Positions 9,455 to 19,942 of a DNA stretch of 64,000 nucleotides are shown here, in pieces (positions within the stretch are counted from its first letter, which is position 1; the number at the start of each line of letters is the position of its first letter). The position numbers and the translations under genes are program-made. The stretch is from Nocardioides sp. (GTDB lineage: Bacteria; Actinomycetota; Actinomycetes; Propionibacteriales; Nocardioidaceae). The notes below the pieces were generated by a model, which did no database searches, was not told where the DNA came from, and saw only the letters and a list, made by a program, of their open reading frames with translations. The stretch is from assembly GCF_030019515.1 (NCBI RefSeq), contig NZ_JASEEQ010000002.1:372001-436000 (forward strand), written 5' to 3'.

Positions 9455-10755
9455 CGCGGCAGCCTCCAGCCGAGGTCGAGGGCGAGGTGCTTGAGGGCGG
9501 CCCAGTCGGCGGACTTGGTCTCGTCCGGCGCGCAGCCCACCGGCGTCAGGTCCGGGACGTCGTACGTCGCCGACGAGGTGTCCGGGTCGGCGGCGAGGTC
9601 GAGCGCCTCGGCCATGTTGCGGGCGTACCGGTCGCGCGGGGTGAGCGGCCGCAGGCCCCAGCGCCACTCGATCATCCGGAGCACCGAGGTGTGGTCGTAC
9701 ACGTGGTGGGAGACGTGCCCGCGCCGGGCGAGCGGGGAGATCATCAGCGCCGGCACCCGGAAGCCGCGCAGCGCGGTCTTCTTCGAGACGTCCGGCGCGC
9801 GCCGCGGCCGGACGTGGTCGAAGAAGCCGCCCCACTCGTCGTAGTTGATGACGAGCACCGTCCGCTCCCAGCCCGGGCCGGTGCGCACCGCGTCGTAGAC
9901 CTGGTTGAGGAACGCCTGCCCGGCACGGATGTCGGCGAGCGGGTGGTCGTCGTTCGAGGTGCCGCCCTCCTCGTTGAGGAACCGCGGGTCGACGAACGAG
10001 ACGGCCGGCAACGTGCCGGCCGCGGCGTCGACCAGGAACGTGGCGAAGTGCTGGGAGATGTCGAGGTGCTTCTCGTACCACAGCACGGTGAAGGGGATGT
10101 CGCTGTAGTAATAGGTGCCGCGGAGGCCCTGCTCGGCCAGCCGGTCCCAGATCGTCGGCAGCGTGGACCGGTCGGTGTTGTTGTGCAGCCGGTCGGTCTG
10201 CGCGGCGTGCTGGTAGAAGCGATTGGGGTAGGTCTCGGCCATCACGGCCGAGAAGTAGCGGTCGAAGACCGTCCAGTCCCGGGCCGCACGCGAGTAGAAC
10301 GAGAGGTCCTCGTCGGTGTAGTAGCCGACGGCGAGCAGGTCGTTGCTGCCGGACTTGAGGAAGCCGTCGAGCAGCCCGTTGTTGAACTGGATCCGGCCGC
10401 CCTCCCAGGAGTGGTCGGGATCCTCGAACCCGCAGCCGTCGTACGCCGTCAGCCGGTGCGTCGCGTGCCGCAGGCCCCTGCGGTCCACGTAGCTGAGCCC
10501 GGCCTGCCTGCCGTCGGCGCCCGGGAGCCAGCCGAGGTAGTGGTCGAAGGAGCGGTTCTCCATCATCACGACGACGACGTGCTCGATGCCGGACGCCGCC
10601 GGGGCGGGGAGCGGCGCGGGCGCGGCCGCCGCGGGCAGCAGCCGCGAGACGCCGGTGGCTGCGGCGATCCCGGAGAGCGATGCCGTGCCGAGCAGCTGCC
10701 TGCGGGAGATCCTCACAGCCGAAGTGTGCGGCCGGAGGTGCCTCCGCGTCACCAC
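9451..10755 (-). CDS. Tat-exported phospholipase C/acid phosphatase family protein
   Basis: Phosphoesterase family PF04185. The N-terminus carries a twin-arginine signal, RISRRQLLGTASLSG, and an Ala/Pro-rich cleavage region. The signature VVVVMMENRSFDHYLGW follows at about residues 60-75, with NYDEWGGFFDHV and YDHTSVLRMIEWRWG downstream. The listed start is a GTG at 10755. A second GTG at 10716 would begin right at the Tat motif (MRISRRQ) and is equally plausible. It lies 25 bases after ispG, so it could be read with the isoprenoid operon or from its own promoter. Confidence 0.88.
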   Translation of the reverse strand: MVTRRHLRPHTSAVRISRRQLLGTASLSGIAAATGVSRLLPAAAAPAPLPAPAASGIEHVVVVMMENRSFDHYLGWLPGADGRQAGLSYVDRRGLRHATHRLTAYDGCGFEDPDHSWEGGRIQFNNGLLDGFLKSGSNDLLAVGYYTDEDLSFYSRAARDWTVFDRYFSAVMAETYPNRFYQHAAQTDRLHNNTDRSTLPTIWDRLAEQGLRGTYYYSDIPFTVLWYEKHLDISQHFATFLVDAAAGTLPAVSFVDPRFLNEEGGTSNDDHPLADIRAGQAFLNQVYDAVRTGPGWERTVLVINYDEWGGFFDHVRPRRAPDVSKKTALRGFRVPALMISPLARRGHVSHHVYDHTSVLRMIEWRWGLRPLTPRDRYARNMAEALDLAADPDTSSATYDVPDLTPVGCAPDETKSADWAALKHLALDLGWRLPR

Positions 10756-10780
10756 CCGCGCGGCGGTGTCCTCCCGGCGC

Positions 10781-11944
10781 TCAGGTGACGGTGACGGAGG
10801 CGCCGGCGCCGTCGACCGACTCCATGCCCTCGGCGATCCGCATCGCCTCCTCGATCAGGGTCTCGACGATCTTCGACTCCGGGACGGTCTTGATCACCTC
10901 GCCCTTGACGAAGATCTGGCCCTTCCCGTTGCCGGAGGCGACGCCGAGGTCGGCCTCGCGGGCCTCCCCCGGTCCGTTGACGACGCAGCCCATGACGGCG
11001 ACCCGCAGCGGCACCTCGAGCCCCTCGAGGCCCGCGGTCACCTGCTCGGCGAGCGTGTAGACGTCGACCTGGGCGCGACCGCAGGACGGGCACGAGACGA
11101 TCTCGAGCTTGCGGGGGCGCAGGTTCAGCGCCTGGAGGATCGAGATGCCGACCTTGACCTCCTCGACCGGCGGCGCGGACAGCGAGACCCGGATCGTGTC
11201 GCCGATGCCCTGCGAGAGCAGCGCGCCGAACGCCGTGGCCGACTTGATCGTGCCCTGGAAGGCGGGCCCCGCCTCGGTGACGCCGAGGTGGAGCGGCCAG
11301 TCGCCGCGCTCGGCGAGCATCTCGTAGGCGCGCACCATCACGACCGGGTCGTTGTGCTTGACCGAGATCTTGAAGTCGTGGAAGCCGTGCTCCTCGAAGA
11401 GGCCGGCCTCCCACACCGCGGACTCGACCAGGGCCTCCGGCGTGGCCTTGCCGTACTTCTCCAGCAGCCGCTTGTCGAGGGAGCCGGCGTTTACGCCGAT
11501 CCGGATCGAGGTGCCGCGGTCCTTGGCGGCGCGGGCGATCTCCTTGACCTGGTCGTCGAACTTGCGGATGTTGCCGGGGTTGACCCGGACCGCCGCGCAG
11601 CCGGCGTCGATCGCGGCGAAGACGTACTTCGGCTGGAAGTGGATGTCCGCGATGACCGGGATCTGCGACTTCTGGGCGATCGCCGGCAGCGCGTCGGCGT
11701 CGTCCTGGCTCGGGCACGCGACCCGGACGATGTCGCAGCCGGTCGCGGTCAGCTCGGCGATCTGCTGCAAGGTGCTGTTGACGTCCGAGGTCTGCGTGGT
11801 GGTCATCGACTGGACCGAGACCGGGTGGTCGCTGCCGACGCCGACCTTGCCGACCCGGATCTGGCGGGTCCTGCGGCGGGGGGCGAGCACCGGCGGGGGC
11901 GCTTCGGGCAGGCCGAGGCTGACGGCGGACGCGGGGGTGCTCAT
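10781..11944 (-). CDS. ispG: 4-hydroxy-3-methylbut-2-enyl diphosphate synthase (flavodoxin)
   Basis: IspG (GcpE) reduces MEcPP to HMBPP in the MEP isoprenoid pathway, using a 4Fe-4S cluster. The 387-residue product begins at ATG 11944. It shows [17 protein letters not shown] at the start of the TIM barrel, and cluster ligands in SCPSCGR and [12 protein letters not shown] near the C-terminus. It belongs to the dxr-rseP-ispG block. A long open frame continues upstream into rseP but is not coding. Confidence 0.97.
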   Translation of the reverse strand: MSTPASAVSLGLPEAPPPVLAPRRRTRQIRVGKVGVGSDHPVSVQSMTTTQTSDVNSTLQQIAELTATGCDIVRVACPSQDDADALPAIAQKSQIPVIADIHFQPKYVFAAIDAGCAAVRVNPGNIRKFDDQVKEIARAAKDRGTSIRIGVNAGSLDKRLLEKYGKATPEALVESAVWEAGLFEEHGFHDFKISVKHNDPVVMVRAYEMLAERGDWPLHLGVTEAGPAFQGTIKSATAFGALLSQGIGDTIRVSLSAPPVEEVKVGISILQALNLRPRKLEIVSCPSCGRAQVDVYTLAEQVTAGLEGLEVPLRVAVMGCVVNGPGEAREADLGVASGNGKGQIFVKGEVIKTVPESKIVETLIEEAMRIAEGMESVDGAGASVTVT

Positions 11945-11967
11945 GCCTTCGATGTTAGGACCGGATC

Positions 11968-13329
11968 CTAGGACACGAGGTGCAGGGGTACGACGAGGTC
12001 CCCGACGATCAGCACCACGCCCATCACGAGCAGCACCGCGGCGACGCCGTACGCGATCGGGAGCAGCTTCGCGACGTCGACGTAGCCGGGGTCGGGCCGG
12101 CCGCGCAGCCGCGCGAGCCCACGACGCAGCGCCTCCCACAGCGCGCCCGCGATGTGGCCGCCGTCGAGCGGCAGCAGCGGGATGAAGTTGAACATCCCGA
12201 TGAAGAAGTTGAACCCGGCGATCAGCGAGAGCAGGTAGACGGCCTTCTCGGCGACCGGGAAGGTGTCGTGGGACACGGTCTCGCCGGCGATCCGGCCACC
12301 CCCGACGATGCTCACCGGGCTGTCGATCGAGCGCTCCTCCACGCCCACGATCGCCTTGGCGACACCCCACACCTTGACCGGGAGCGTGCCGAGCGCCTTG
12401 ACGGTGACCACCGTCATGGTGCCCATCTGGTCGAGGGTGTAGATCGGGCCGCCCGTGGTGACCACCTCGTGGGTGGTCGGGGTGACGCCGAGGAACCCGA
12501 CCTGGTGCAGGGTCTCGTCGGTCAGCGAGGTGGGGCGCGCCTCCACGGTGGTGCTGGTGGTGCCGGTCAGCGCCCGGCCGTCGCGCTCGTAGCCGATGAC
12601 CGCCTCGCCGTCGTCGTTGCCCCGGATCAGGGTGCGCAGCTCGTCCCAGCCGGTGATCGCGGTGCCGTTGAAGCTGGTGACCACGTCGCCGGGCCGCAAG
12701 CCCGCCTCGGCGGCCGGGCTGAGCGGGTCGGAGTCGGTGCACTCGCGACCGCTCTCGACGTACGGGATCACGCACTGCGAGACCTCGTCGATCACCGGCG
12801 CGCCGGCGTCGGGCTCGGCCGTGCGCACGCCGTAGAGCGCGAAGATGCCCCAGAAGATCACGAACGCGATCAGCAGGTTGACCGTCGGCCCACCGCTCAT
12901 CACGACGACCTTCTTCCACCACGACATCCGGTAGAAGAGCCGGTCGCTGTCCTCGGGCCGGATCGTCTCCCACTCCGCCGCGCGGGCGTCGGAGATCAGC
13001 TGGGTGAACATGCCGGTGTTGGACTTGCGGACCCGCACGACCTGGTTGCCCTCGGCGTCGACGGTGACCTCGTCGGCGATCTCCTCCGCGCCGGGCGGGA
13101 GCATGCCGACGATCTTCACGTAGCCGCCGAGCGGGACGGCCTTGACGCCGTACTCGGTCTCGCCGACCCGCTTGCTCCACACGGTCGGCCCGAAGCCGAT
13201 GAAGTACTGCGTGACCTTCCCGCCGAACCGCTTCGCCGGGATCATGTGGCCCAGCTCGTGTAGGCCGATCGAGACCAGGATGGCGACCACGAAGATCACC
13301 ACGCCCAGGAGGTAGAAGAGCGGTTCCAC
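11968..13329 (-). CDS. rseP: Site-2 protease family zinc metalloprotease (RseP/Rip1)
   Basis: This intramembrane protease of family M50 cleaves anti-sigma factors and other membrane proteins. The zinc motif is in the first helix, [11 protein letters not shown] (about residues 23-33). The second active-site motif is [13 protein letters not shown] near residue 385. A PDZ domain lies between them (about 180-265, with [16 protein letters not shown]). Four hydrophobic segments are visible. The 453-residue length suits the actinobacterial Rip1 type. It starts three bases before the dxr stop, so it is co-transcribed with dxr. Confidence 0.95.
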   Translation of the reverse strand: MEPLFYLLGVVIFVVAILVSIGLHELGHMIPAKRFGGKVTQYFIGFGPTVWSKRVGETEYGVKAVPLGGYVKIVGMLPPGAEEIADEVTVDAEGNQVVRVRKSNTGMFTQLISDARAAEWETIRPEDSDRLFYRMSWWKKVVVMSGGPTVNLLIAFVIFWGIFALYGVRTAEPDAGAPVIDEVSQCVIPYVESGRECTDSDPLSPAAEAGLRPGDVVTSFNGTAITGWDELRTLIRGNDDGEAVIGYERDGRALTGTTSTTVEARPTSLTDETLHQVGFLGVTPTTHEVVTTGGPIYTLDQMGTMTVVTVKALGTLPVKVWGVAKAIVGVEERSIDSPVSIVGGGRIAGETVSHDTFPVAEKAVYLLSLIAGFNFFIGMFNFIPLLPLDGGHIAGALWEALRRGLARLRGRPDPGYVDVAKLLPIAYGVAAVLLVMGVVLIVGDLVVPLHLVS

Positions 13330-13332
13330 TGG

Positions 13333-14451
13333 TCAGTCCTCGATGTGGTCGGGCCGGAGGCGGGTGCGGGTGGCCTCACGGGCCCAGGCGTCGGCGGCGA
13401 GGATGTCCTCGATCGTCACCTCCGAGGGTACGTCGTGCCGGCTGAGAACGGCCTGAACCGTGGGAACGATCTCGGTGAAGGCGAGCGCCCCCGTGCGGAA
13501 CGCGTCCACCGCGATCTCGTTGGCCGCGTTGTAGACGGCGGGCGCGGTGCCGCCGCGCTGACCCGCCTCACGGGCCAGCGCCACGGCCGGGAACGCCGCG
13601 TCGTCGAGCGGGAGGAACTCCCAGGTCTCGGGCCGGCTCCAGTCGACCGGGGGCGCGGCGTCCGGCACCCGGTCCGGCCAGGACAGGCCGAGCGCGATCG
13701 GGATCAGCATGGTCGGAGGGCTCGCCTGCACGAGCGTCGAGCCGTCGACGAACTCGACCATGGAGTGCACGACGCTCGTCGGGTGCACCACAACCTCGAT
13801 CCGGTCGAACGGGAGGCCGAACAGCAGGTGCGCCTCGATCACCTCGAGGCCCTTGTTGACCAGGGTCGCCGAGTTGATGGTGATCACCGGGCCCATGTCC
13901 CAGGTCGGGTGCGCCATGGCCTGCGCGGGCGTCACGTCGGCCAGCTCCTCGCGGGTGCGGCCGCGGAACGGGCCGCCGCTCGCGGTGAGCACGAGCCGGC
14001 GTACCTCGCTCGCCCGGCCGCCCCGCAGGCACTGCGCGATCGCGCTGTGCTCCGAGTCGACCGGCACGATCTGACCCGGCGCGGCCCGCTCGAGCACCAG
14101 CGGGCCGCCCATGATCAGCGACTCCTTGTTGGCGAGCGCGAGCGTGTGGCCGGCGTCGAGGGCGGCCAGCGTGGGCCGCAGCCCGACGGCGCCGGTGATG
14201 CCGTTGAGCACGACGTCGCAGGGCCGGGTGGCGGCCTCGACGGAGGCCTCCTCGCCCAGGCCCGAGAACAGGCCGGGGCAGGCCGGGGTGAACTCCGCCA
14301 CCTGGCGCTCGAAGAGCTCGGGGCTCGACCCGCCGGCGGTCAGCGCCACGACCCGGAACCGGTCCGGGTTGGCACGCACCAGGTCCAGCGCCTGGGTGCC
14401 GATCGACCCGGTGCTGCCGAGGATCGCGACGTCTCTGACTGAGCCACTCAC
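13333..14451 (-). CDS. dxr: 1-deoxy-D-xylulose-5-phosphate reductoisomerase
   Basis: Dxr makes MEP from DXP with NADPH, the first committed step of the MEP pathway. A GTG at 14451 gives a 372-residue protein starting with the NADPH motif [14 protein letters not shown]. Then come NKESLIMGG, the metal-site [21 protein letters not shown] and the HPTWDMG loop. The open frame extends further upstream, but that part has no Dxr similarity. It heads the dxr-rseP-ispG unit. The 115 bases to the divergent aminotransferase gene hold both promoters. Confidence 0.96.
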   Translation of the reverse strand: MSGSVRDVAILGSTGSIGTQALDLVRANPDRFRVVALTAGGSSPELFERQVAEFTPACPGLFSGLGEEASVEAATRPCDVVLNGITGAVGLRPTLAALDAGHTLALANKESLIMGGPLVLERAAPGQIVPVDSEHSAIAQCLRGGRASEVRRLVLTASGGPFRGRTREELADVTPAQAMAHPTWDMGPVITINSATLVNKGLEVIEAHLLFGLPFDRIEVVVHPTSVVHSMVEFVDGSTLVQASPPTMLIPIALGLSWPDRVPDAAPPVDWSRPETWEFLPLDDAAFPAVALAREAGQRGGTAPAVYNAANEIAVDAFRTGALAFTEIVPTVQAVLSRHDVPSEVTIEDILAADAWAREATRTRLRPDHIED

Positions 14452-14566
14452 GCAGCCCAGTCTCCCGCAGCGTGGGCCGCGCGACGGAATCCCGGGCCGT
14501 CGTCCTACGAAATCCTTGTCCGAGCCCCCTCCCCGAGACGGATCCCGTCGGACTAGCCTCCCTGTC

Positions 14567-15919
14567 ATGACCGAATCTGCTGTCGCCGCCGTGGGCGGCC
14601 CGACCCTCCCCCAGGAGCGGCGGCTCGTCACCGACATCCCCGGCCCGCGCTCCCTCGAGCGCCTCGAGCGCAAGCGCGCGCACGTCGCCGACGGCGTGGG
14701 GACGATGCTCCCGGTGTTCGTCGAGGCGGCCGGCGGCGGCGTGCTGGTCGACGTCGACGGCAACTCGCTGATCGACCTCGGGTCCGGCATCGCGGTCACG
14801 ACCGTCGGCAACGCCGCCGCGGCGGTGGCCCGCAACGTGCACGCGCAGGTCGACGCGTTCACCCACACCTGCTTCATGATCACGCCGTACGACGGCTACG
14901 TGGACGTCTGCGCCGCGCTCGCCGAGCTGACGCCGGGGACGCACGCCAAGAAGAGCGCGCTGTTCAACTCCGGGGCCGAGGCGGTCGAGAACGCCGTGAA
15001 GATCGCCCGGGCGGCGACCGGCCGGGACGCGGTCGTCGTCTTCGACCACGCCTACCACGGCCGCACCAACCTCACGATGGCGATGACGGCCAAGAACATG
15101 CCCTACAAGAACGGGTTCGGCCCGTTCGCCGGCGAGGTCTACCGGGCGCCGATGTCCTACCCGCTGCGCGACGGGCTGAGCGGCGAGCAGGCCGCGGCCC
15201 GCGCCATCGACGTGATCGACAAGCAGGTCGGCGCCGCCAACCTGGCGTGCATCGTGATCGAGCCGATCCAGGGCGAGGGCGGCTTCGTGGTGCCGGCTCC
15301 GGGCTTCCTGCCGGCCCTCGCCGCCTGGGCGCAGGCGAACGGCGTCGTATTCGTCGCGGACGAGATCCAGTCCGGCTTCTGCCGCACCGGCGACTGGTTC
15401 GCCTGCGACCACGAGGGCGTCGTGCCGGACCTGGTCACCACCGCGAAGGGCATCGCCGGCGGCCTGCCGCTGGCCGCGGTCACCGGCCGGGCCGAGCTGA
15501 TGGACGCCGTGCACGTCGGCGGCCTCGGCGGCACGTACGGCGGCAACCCGGTCGCCTGCGCGGCCGCGCTCGGCTCGATCGAGGAGATGCGCGCGGGCCG
15601 GCTCGACGCGCGGGCCCGCGAGCTGGGGACCAGGATGCGGGCCCGGCTCGAGGCGCTGGCCGCCGAGCACGACGTCATCGCCGAGGTGCGCGGCCGGGGC
15701 GCGATGATGGCGATCGAGCTGTGCCACCCCGGCAGCACCGACCCCGACCCGGTGCGCACCGCCGCGGTCTCGGCGTACTGCCACCAGCACGGTGTCGTCA
15801 CGCTGACCTGTGGCACCTGGGGCAACGTGTTCCGGTTCCTGCCGCCGCTCTCGATCGGCGACGAGCTGCTCGACGAGGGCTTCGATGTGGTCGCGGAGGC
15901 GTTCGCCGCCACCTCTTGA
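14567..15919 (+). CDS. gabT: 4-aminobutyrate aminotransferase (class III PLP)
   Basis: This enzyme transfers the amino group of GABA (or a similar omega-amino acid) to 2-oxoglutarate. The 450-residue product starts at ATG 14567. It has [15 protein letters not shown], the HAYHGRTNL region, IEPIQGEGG, the PLP-contact DEIQSGF and the Schiff-base Lys in [11 protein letters not shown]. This matches the GabT group better than the ornithine group by its overall pattern. It could receive GABA from the putrescine genes at 43-49 kb, though it lies 29 kb away and outside that cluster. Confidence 0.88.
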   Translation: MTESAVAAVGGPTLPQERRLVTDIPGPRSLERLERKRAHVADGVGTMLPVFVEAAGGGVLVDVDGNSLIDLGSGIAVTTVGNAAAAVARNVHAQVDAFTHTCFMITPYDGYVDVCAALAELTPGTHAKKSALFNSGAEAVENAVKIARAATGRDAVVVFDHAYHGRTNLTMAMTAKNMPYKNGFGPFAGEVYRAPMSYPLRDGLSGEQAAARAIDVIDKQVGAANLACIVIEPIQGEGGFVVPAPGFLPALAAWAQANGVVFVADEIQSGFCRTGDWFACDHEGVVPDLVTTAKGIAGGLPLAAVTGRAELMDAVHVGGLGGTYGGNPVACAAALGSIEEMRAGRLDARARELGTRMRARLEALAAEHDVIAEVRGRGAMMAIELCHPGSTDPDPVRTAAVSAYCHQHGVVTLTCGTWGNVFRFLPPLSIGDELLDEGFDVVAEAFAATS

Positions 15920-15930
15920 CGCCCGTCAAC

Positions 15931-15944
15931 TAGAACGGGTTCTA
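15931..15944. promoter_or_regulatory. KstR-like operator palindrome
   Basis: TAGAACGGGTTCTA is a perfect inverted repeat (TAGAAC-GG-GTTCTA) that fits the TnnAACnnGTTnnA pattern known for the steroid regulator KstR and related TetR proteins. It ends 7 bases before the amidohydrolase ATG, so a bound protein would block initiation. No TetR gene is in the window. Confidence 0.5.
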
Positions 15945-15951
15945 TGCCCGC

Positions 15952-17757
15952 ATGACCTTCGACGCGATCATCCGGAACGGGCGCTGGTTCGACGGCACCG
16001 GCGCACCGTCCGCCATCCGTGACCTCGGCCTGCGCGACGGCCGGGTCGTCGCCGTGAGCCAGGAGCCGCTGGACGCCTCCGGCTGCCCGGAGGTCGTCGA
16101 CGCGACCGGCAAGTGGGTGATCCCCGGGCTCGTCGACATCCACACCCACTACGACGTCGAGGTGCTCGAGGGCCCCGGGCTCGCCGAGTCGGTCCGGCAC
16201 GGCGTCACGACGCTGCTGCTGGGGTCGTGCTCGCTCTCGACCATCCATGTCGGCGGGGTCGACGCCGGCGACCTGTTCGGCCGGGTGGAGGCGATCCCCC
16301 GCCAGCACGTGATCAGCGCCATCGACAAGCACCGCACCTGGTCCAGCGCCGAGGAGTACGTCGCGGCCCTGGAGGCACTGCCGCTGGGCCCCAACCTCGC
16401 CGCGTTCATCGGGCACTCCGACATGCGCACCGCGACGATGGGCCTGGACCGGGCGACCCGCAAGGAGGTCCGGCCGAGCCGCCGCGAGCAGGCCCGGATG
16501 GAGCGGATGCTGAACGAGGCGCTCGACGCCGGGTTCGTCGGCATGTCGGCCCAGCAGCTGCTCTTCGACAAGCTCGACGGCGACCTGTGTCGCTCGCGCA
16601 CGCTGCCCTCGACGTACGCGAAGTGGCGCGAGATGCGCGGGCTGCGCTCGATCCTGCGCCGTCGCCGCCGCGCCCTGCAGGCCGGGCCCGACGCCAGCCA
16701 CCCCCACACGATCGTGACCCAGGCGCTCGGCTCGATCGGGCTGGGTGGTCGGCCCGCGCTGCGCACCAGCCTGCTCTCGGCGGCCGACATCAAGGCGATC
16801 CCGTTCGTGATCCACCTGATGCGCCCGCTGGCGCGGGTGGTCAACCGGCTCGGGGCAGACTTCCGCTGGCAGCACCTGCCGGTGCCGTTCGAGGTGTACG
16901 CCGACGGCATCGACCTGGTGATCTTCGAGGAGTTCGGCTCGGGCGCCGCGGCCCTGCACCTGCAGGAGAAGCTCGCCCGCGACGAGCTGATGCGCGACCC
17001 GGAGTACCGCAAGCGGTTCCGCAAGGACTACGAGAGCAAGTACGGCCCGCGGGTATGGCACCGCGACTTCTTCGACGCCGAGATCGTCGCGTGCCCCGAC
17101 GCGACCGTGATCGGGAAGTCGTTCGGCCAGGTGGGCGTGGAGCGCGGCGGCAAGCACCCGGTCGACGCGTTCCTCGACCTGGTGCTCGAGCACGGCACCG
17201 CGATCCGGTGGCGCACGACGATCTCCAACCACCGCCCCGAGGTGCTGCGCAAGCTCGCGGCCGACTCCGGCATCCAGATCGGGTTCTCCGACGCCGGCGC
17301 GCACCTGCGCAACATGGCGTTCTACAACTTCGGCCTGCGCCTGCTCAAGCACGTCCGTGACGCCGAGCGCGCTGGCCGCCCGTTCATGTGCGTCGAGCAC
17401 GTCGTGCACCGGCTCACCGGCGAGCTCGCGGACTGGTACCGCATCGACGTCGGGCACCTGCGCGTCGGCGACCGCGCCGACCTCGTGGTCATCGACCCCG
17501 AGCGACTCGACGCGACCCTGGAGGAGTACCGCGAGTGCCCGGTGGAGCAGTACGGCGGGCTCTCGCGGATGGTCAACCGCAACGACGCCGCGGTCCCCGC
17601 GGTGTTCATCGCCGGCCGCCGGGTGGTCGCCGACGGCGCGCCCACTCCCCTGCTGGGCCACGAGCGCACCGGCAGCTTCCTGCGGGCGGAGCAGGCGGCC
17701 ACCGTGCCACCGGTCATCGCGCCCTCGGTCGAGGCGGAGGCCGAGGCGGCGTCGTGA
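15952..17757 (+). CDS. Amidohydrolase family protein (N-acyl-D-amino-acid deacylase-like)
   Basis: A 601-residue metal-dependent hydrolase of the amidohydrolase superfamily. The first strand motif is IHTHYDVEV (about residues 62-70), and FSDAGAHLRNM near residue 445 supplies the late Asp. RVGDRADLVVIDPERL closes the composite beta-sandwich domain, as in D-aminoacylases and dihydroorotases. The middle (about 200-330) is longer than in typical D-aminoacylase. The substrate is unknown. It is read with the NTF2-like gene (overlap GTGA) and preceded by a KstR-like palindrome. Confidence 0.82.
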   Translation: MTFDAIIRNGRWFDGTGAPSAIRDLGLRDGRVVAVSQEPLDASGCPEVVDATGKWVIPGLVDIHTHYDVEVLEGPGLAESVRHGVTTLLLGSCSLSTIHVGGVDAGDLFGRVEAIPRQHVISAIDKHRTWSSAEEYVAALEALPLGPNLAAFIGHSDMRTATMGLDRATRKEVRPSRREQARMERMLNEALDAGFVGMSAQQLLFDKLDGDLCRSRTLPSTYAKWREMRGLRSILRRRRRALQAGPDASHPHTIVTQALGSIGLGGRPALRTSLLSAADIKAIPFVIHLMRPLARVVNRLGADFRWQHLPVPFEVYADGIDLVIFEEFGSGAAALHLQEKLARDELMRDPEYRKRFRKDYESKYGPRVWHRDFFDAEIVACPDATVIGKSFGQVGVERGGKHPVDAFLDLVLEHGTAIRWRTTISNHRPEVLRKLAADSGIQIGFSDAGAHLRNMAFYNFGLRLLKHVRDAERAGRPFMCVEHVVHRLTGELADWYRIDVGHLRVGDRADLVVIDPERLDATLEEYRECPVEQYGGLSRMVNRNDAAVPAVFIAGRRVVADGAPTPLLGHERTGSFLRAEQAATVPPVIAPSVEAEAEAAS

Positions 17758-18203
17758 CCCGCAGCCCTGCCGATGCCGTGCGCGGCCTGTGGCGCACGCT
17801 GTCCGAGCGCGACTACGACGGCATCGCGGACTGGGTCACCGACGACTGCATCTACCTCGACGTCCCGGTCGGACCGACGCTGGCCGCCCGCGGCCCGGCC
17901 GACATCGCCAAGCGCCTGCGAGTCGGCTGGGGCGACCTCGCGGCGTACGAGAACCACGACGGGCTGCTGGTCGCCGATGGCGACAACGTGATGTACGAGC
18001 ACTCCGAGACGTGGACGTTCTCCTCCGGCGAGGTCGTCGCGCTGCCGTTCGCGACCGTGCACCGGGTGCGCGACGGCAAGGTCTGCCTGTGGAAGGACTA
18101 CTGGGACTACGGCGCGATCATGAACGCTGCGCCGACGTCGTGGGTGGAGTCGCTCGCGACCGCTGACACGAGCTGGGTGTACGACGCGAGCGGTGACCTG
18201 TAG
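17754..18203 (+). CDS. SnoaL/NTF2-like domain protein
   Basis: A 149-residue protein with the cone-shaped NTF2/SnoaL fold used by ketosteroid isomerase, limonene epoxide hydrolase and polyketide cyclases. It shows WRTLSERDYDGIADWVTDDC at the start, then WTFSSGEVVALPF and KVCLWKDYWDYGAI, typical of this family. GTG 17754 overlaps the stop of the amidohydrolase gene, so the two probably act on the same compound. Catalytic or merely binding function cannot be decided. Confidence 0.78.
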   Translation: MTRSPADAVRGLWRTLSERDYDGIADWVTDDCIYLDVPVGPTLAARGPADIAKRLRVGWGDLAAYENHDGLLVADGDNVMYEHSETWTFSSGEVVALPFATVHRVRDGKVCLWKDYWDYGAIMNAAPTSWVESLATADTSWVYDASGDL

Positions 18204-18273
18204 CTGGGCGCAGGCACACAGCCTCGCAGCGGCCGGCCCGCGGGGCATGCGGTGAGGTAACTACCATCGCCGG

Positions 18274-19926
18274 GTGAGCGCGAACCTCGTCACCAAGAAC
18301 CTTGCCGGTGGCCACGCTCACCGCGTCCTCTTCCAGTCCCTTGACCTGACCGTCGCGCCCGGGGACGTGGTGGGCGTGGTCGGTGCCAACGGGGCTGGCA
18401 AGACGACCTTGCTGCGCATCCTTGCCGGAGACCTGGAGCCGCTCGACGGGGTCGTCTCGACTGCTCCCGTCGACGCGTTCGTCGGCTGGCTTCCTCAGGA
18501 ACACGAGCGCGTCGCCGGCGAGACCGTCGGTCAGTACGTCGCCCGCCGCACGGGAGTCGCCGCCGCGACCGATGCGATGGAGCGGGCCGCTTCCGCGCTC
18601 GGCGCCGGCGACACCTCCCGAGCAGCTGAGGACGCCTACGCGCACGGGCTCGACCACTGGCTGGCCAGTGGCGCGCCGGACCTCGACGAACGACTCGCGC
18701 CGATGCTCGCCGACCTCGGCCTCGACGTCGGCCCGGGCGCCCGGATGACGTCCCTGTCCGGCGGGCAGGCCGCCCGAGCGGCCCTCGCCGCGTTGATGCT
18801 GAGCCGCTTCGACGTCGTGCTGCTCGACGAGCCGACCAACGACCTCGACCACGCCGGGCTGGAACGGCTGGAGACGTTCGTGCATGGGCTCCGCTCCGGA
18901 GTCGTGCTGGTCTCCCACGACCGCGAGTTCCTCTCCCGGGTGGTGACCCGGATCGTCGAGCTCGACCTGGCCCAGCAACAGGTGGCGGTCTACGACGGCG
19001 GTTACGACGCGTTCCTCGAGGAGCGCGCCATCGCCCGCAGGCACGCCCGCGAGGCCTACGAGGAGTTCGCCGACAAGAAGGCCGACCTCGTCAACCGAGC
19101 CCGCACTCAGCGCGAGTGGAGCTCCCAGGGCGTCCGCAACGCCATCAAGAAGGCCCCCGACAACGACAAGATCCGCCGCAAGGCACGCACGGAGTCCTCC
19201 GAGAAGCAGGCCCAGAAGGTCCGACAGATGGAGTCCCGGATCGCACGCCTCGAGGAGGTCGAGGAACCGCGCAAGGAGTGGGCGCTGCGCTTCACGATCG
19301 GCAGCGCTCCACGCTCCAGCTCCGTCGTGGCGACGCTCGACGAAGCCGCGGTGAGCCTCGGCCACTTCACCTTCGGCCCGACCTCGGTCCAGGTCAGTGC
19401 GGGTGATCGGATCGGCGTCACCGGTCCCAACGGCGCCGGCAAGACGACGCTGCTGCGACTCCTTCTCGGCCGGCTCGCCCCTGCGACCGGCAGAGCCAGC
19501 TTGGGCGCCTCGGTCGCGGTCGGTGAGATCGACCAGTCCCGCACCGGGCTGGTCGAGACCCTGTCGCTGGGGGACGCGTTCGAGGCGGCCGTGCCGCAGA
19601 TGGCTCCGGCCGACGTACGGACGCTGCTGGCGAAGTTCGGGCTCAAGGCCGACCAGGTCACCAGCCTGGTCAGCGGGCTCTCGCCCGGCGAGCGCACGCG
19701 CGCCGCGATGGCCCTGCTGCAGGCCCGCGGGGTCAATCTCCTCGTCCTCGACGAGCCCACCAACCACCTGGATCTGCCGGCGATCGAGCAGCTCGAGGAG
19801 GCCCTGGAGTCCTACGACGGCGCTCTGCTGCTGGTCTCGCACGACCGCCGCCTGCTGGACAACGTCAGGCTGGACCAGCACTGGCAGGTCCGTGACGGCC
19901 GGGTCACCATCACCCATATGGGCTGA
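18274..19926 (+). CDS. ABC-F family ATP-binding protein
   Basis: A soluble protein of 550 residues with two ABC ATPase domains and no membrane part, the layout of ABC-F translation factors, some of which protect ribosomes from antibiotics. Walker A motifs are GANGAGKTTLL and GPNGAGKTTLL. Signatures are LSGGQAARAAL and LSPGERTRAAM, with DEPTNDLD and DEPTNHLD. The interdomain linker at about 250-330 is rich in Lys/Arg/Glu, as expected for the ribosome-contacting arm. Start is GTG 18274. Whether it is a housekeeping or a resistance type is open. Confidence 0.92.
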   Translation: MSANLVTKNLAGGHAHRVLFQSLDLTVAPGDVVGVVGANGAGKTTLLRILAGDLEPLDGVVSTAPVDAFVGWLPQEHERVAGETVGQYVARRTGVAAATDAMERAASALGAGDTSRAAEDAYAHGLDHWLASGAPDLDERLAPMLADLGLDVGPGARMTSLSGGQAARAALAALMLSRFDVVLLDEPTNDLDHAGLERLETFVHGLRSGVVLVSHDREFLSRVVTRIVELDLAQQQVAVYDGGYDAFLEERAIARRHAREAYEEFADKKADLVNRARTQREWSSQGVRNAIKKAPDNDKIRRKARTESSEKQAQKVRQMESRIARLEEVEEPRKEWALRFTIGSAPRSSSVVATLDEAAVSLGHFTFGPTSVQVSAGDRIGVTGPNGAGKTTLLRLLLGRLAPATGRASLGASVAVGEIDQSRTGLVETLSLGDAFEAAVPQMAPADVRTLLAKFGLKADQVTSLVSGLSPGERTRAAMALLQARGVNLLVLDEPTNHLDLPAIEQLEEALESYDGALLLVSHDRRLLDNVRLDQHWQVRDGRVTITHMG

Positions 19927-19942
19927 CCTCGGGCCCGCGAGG

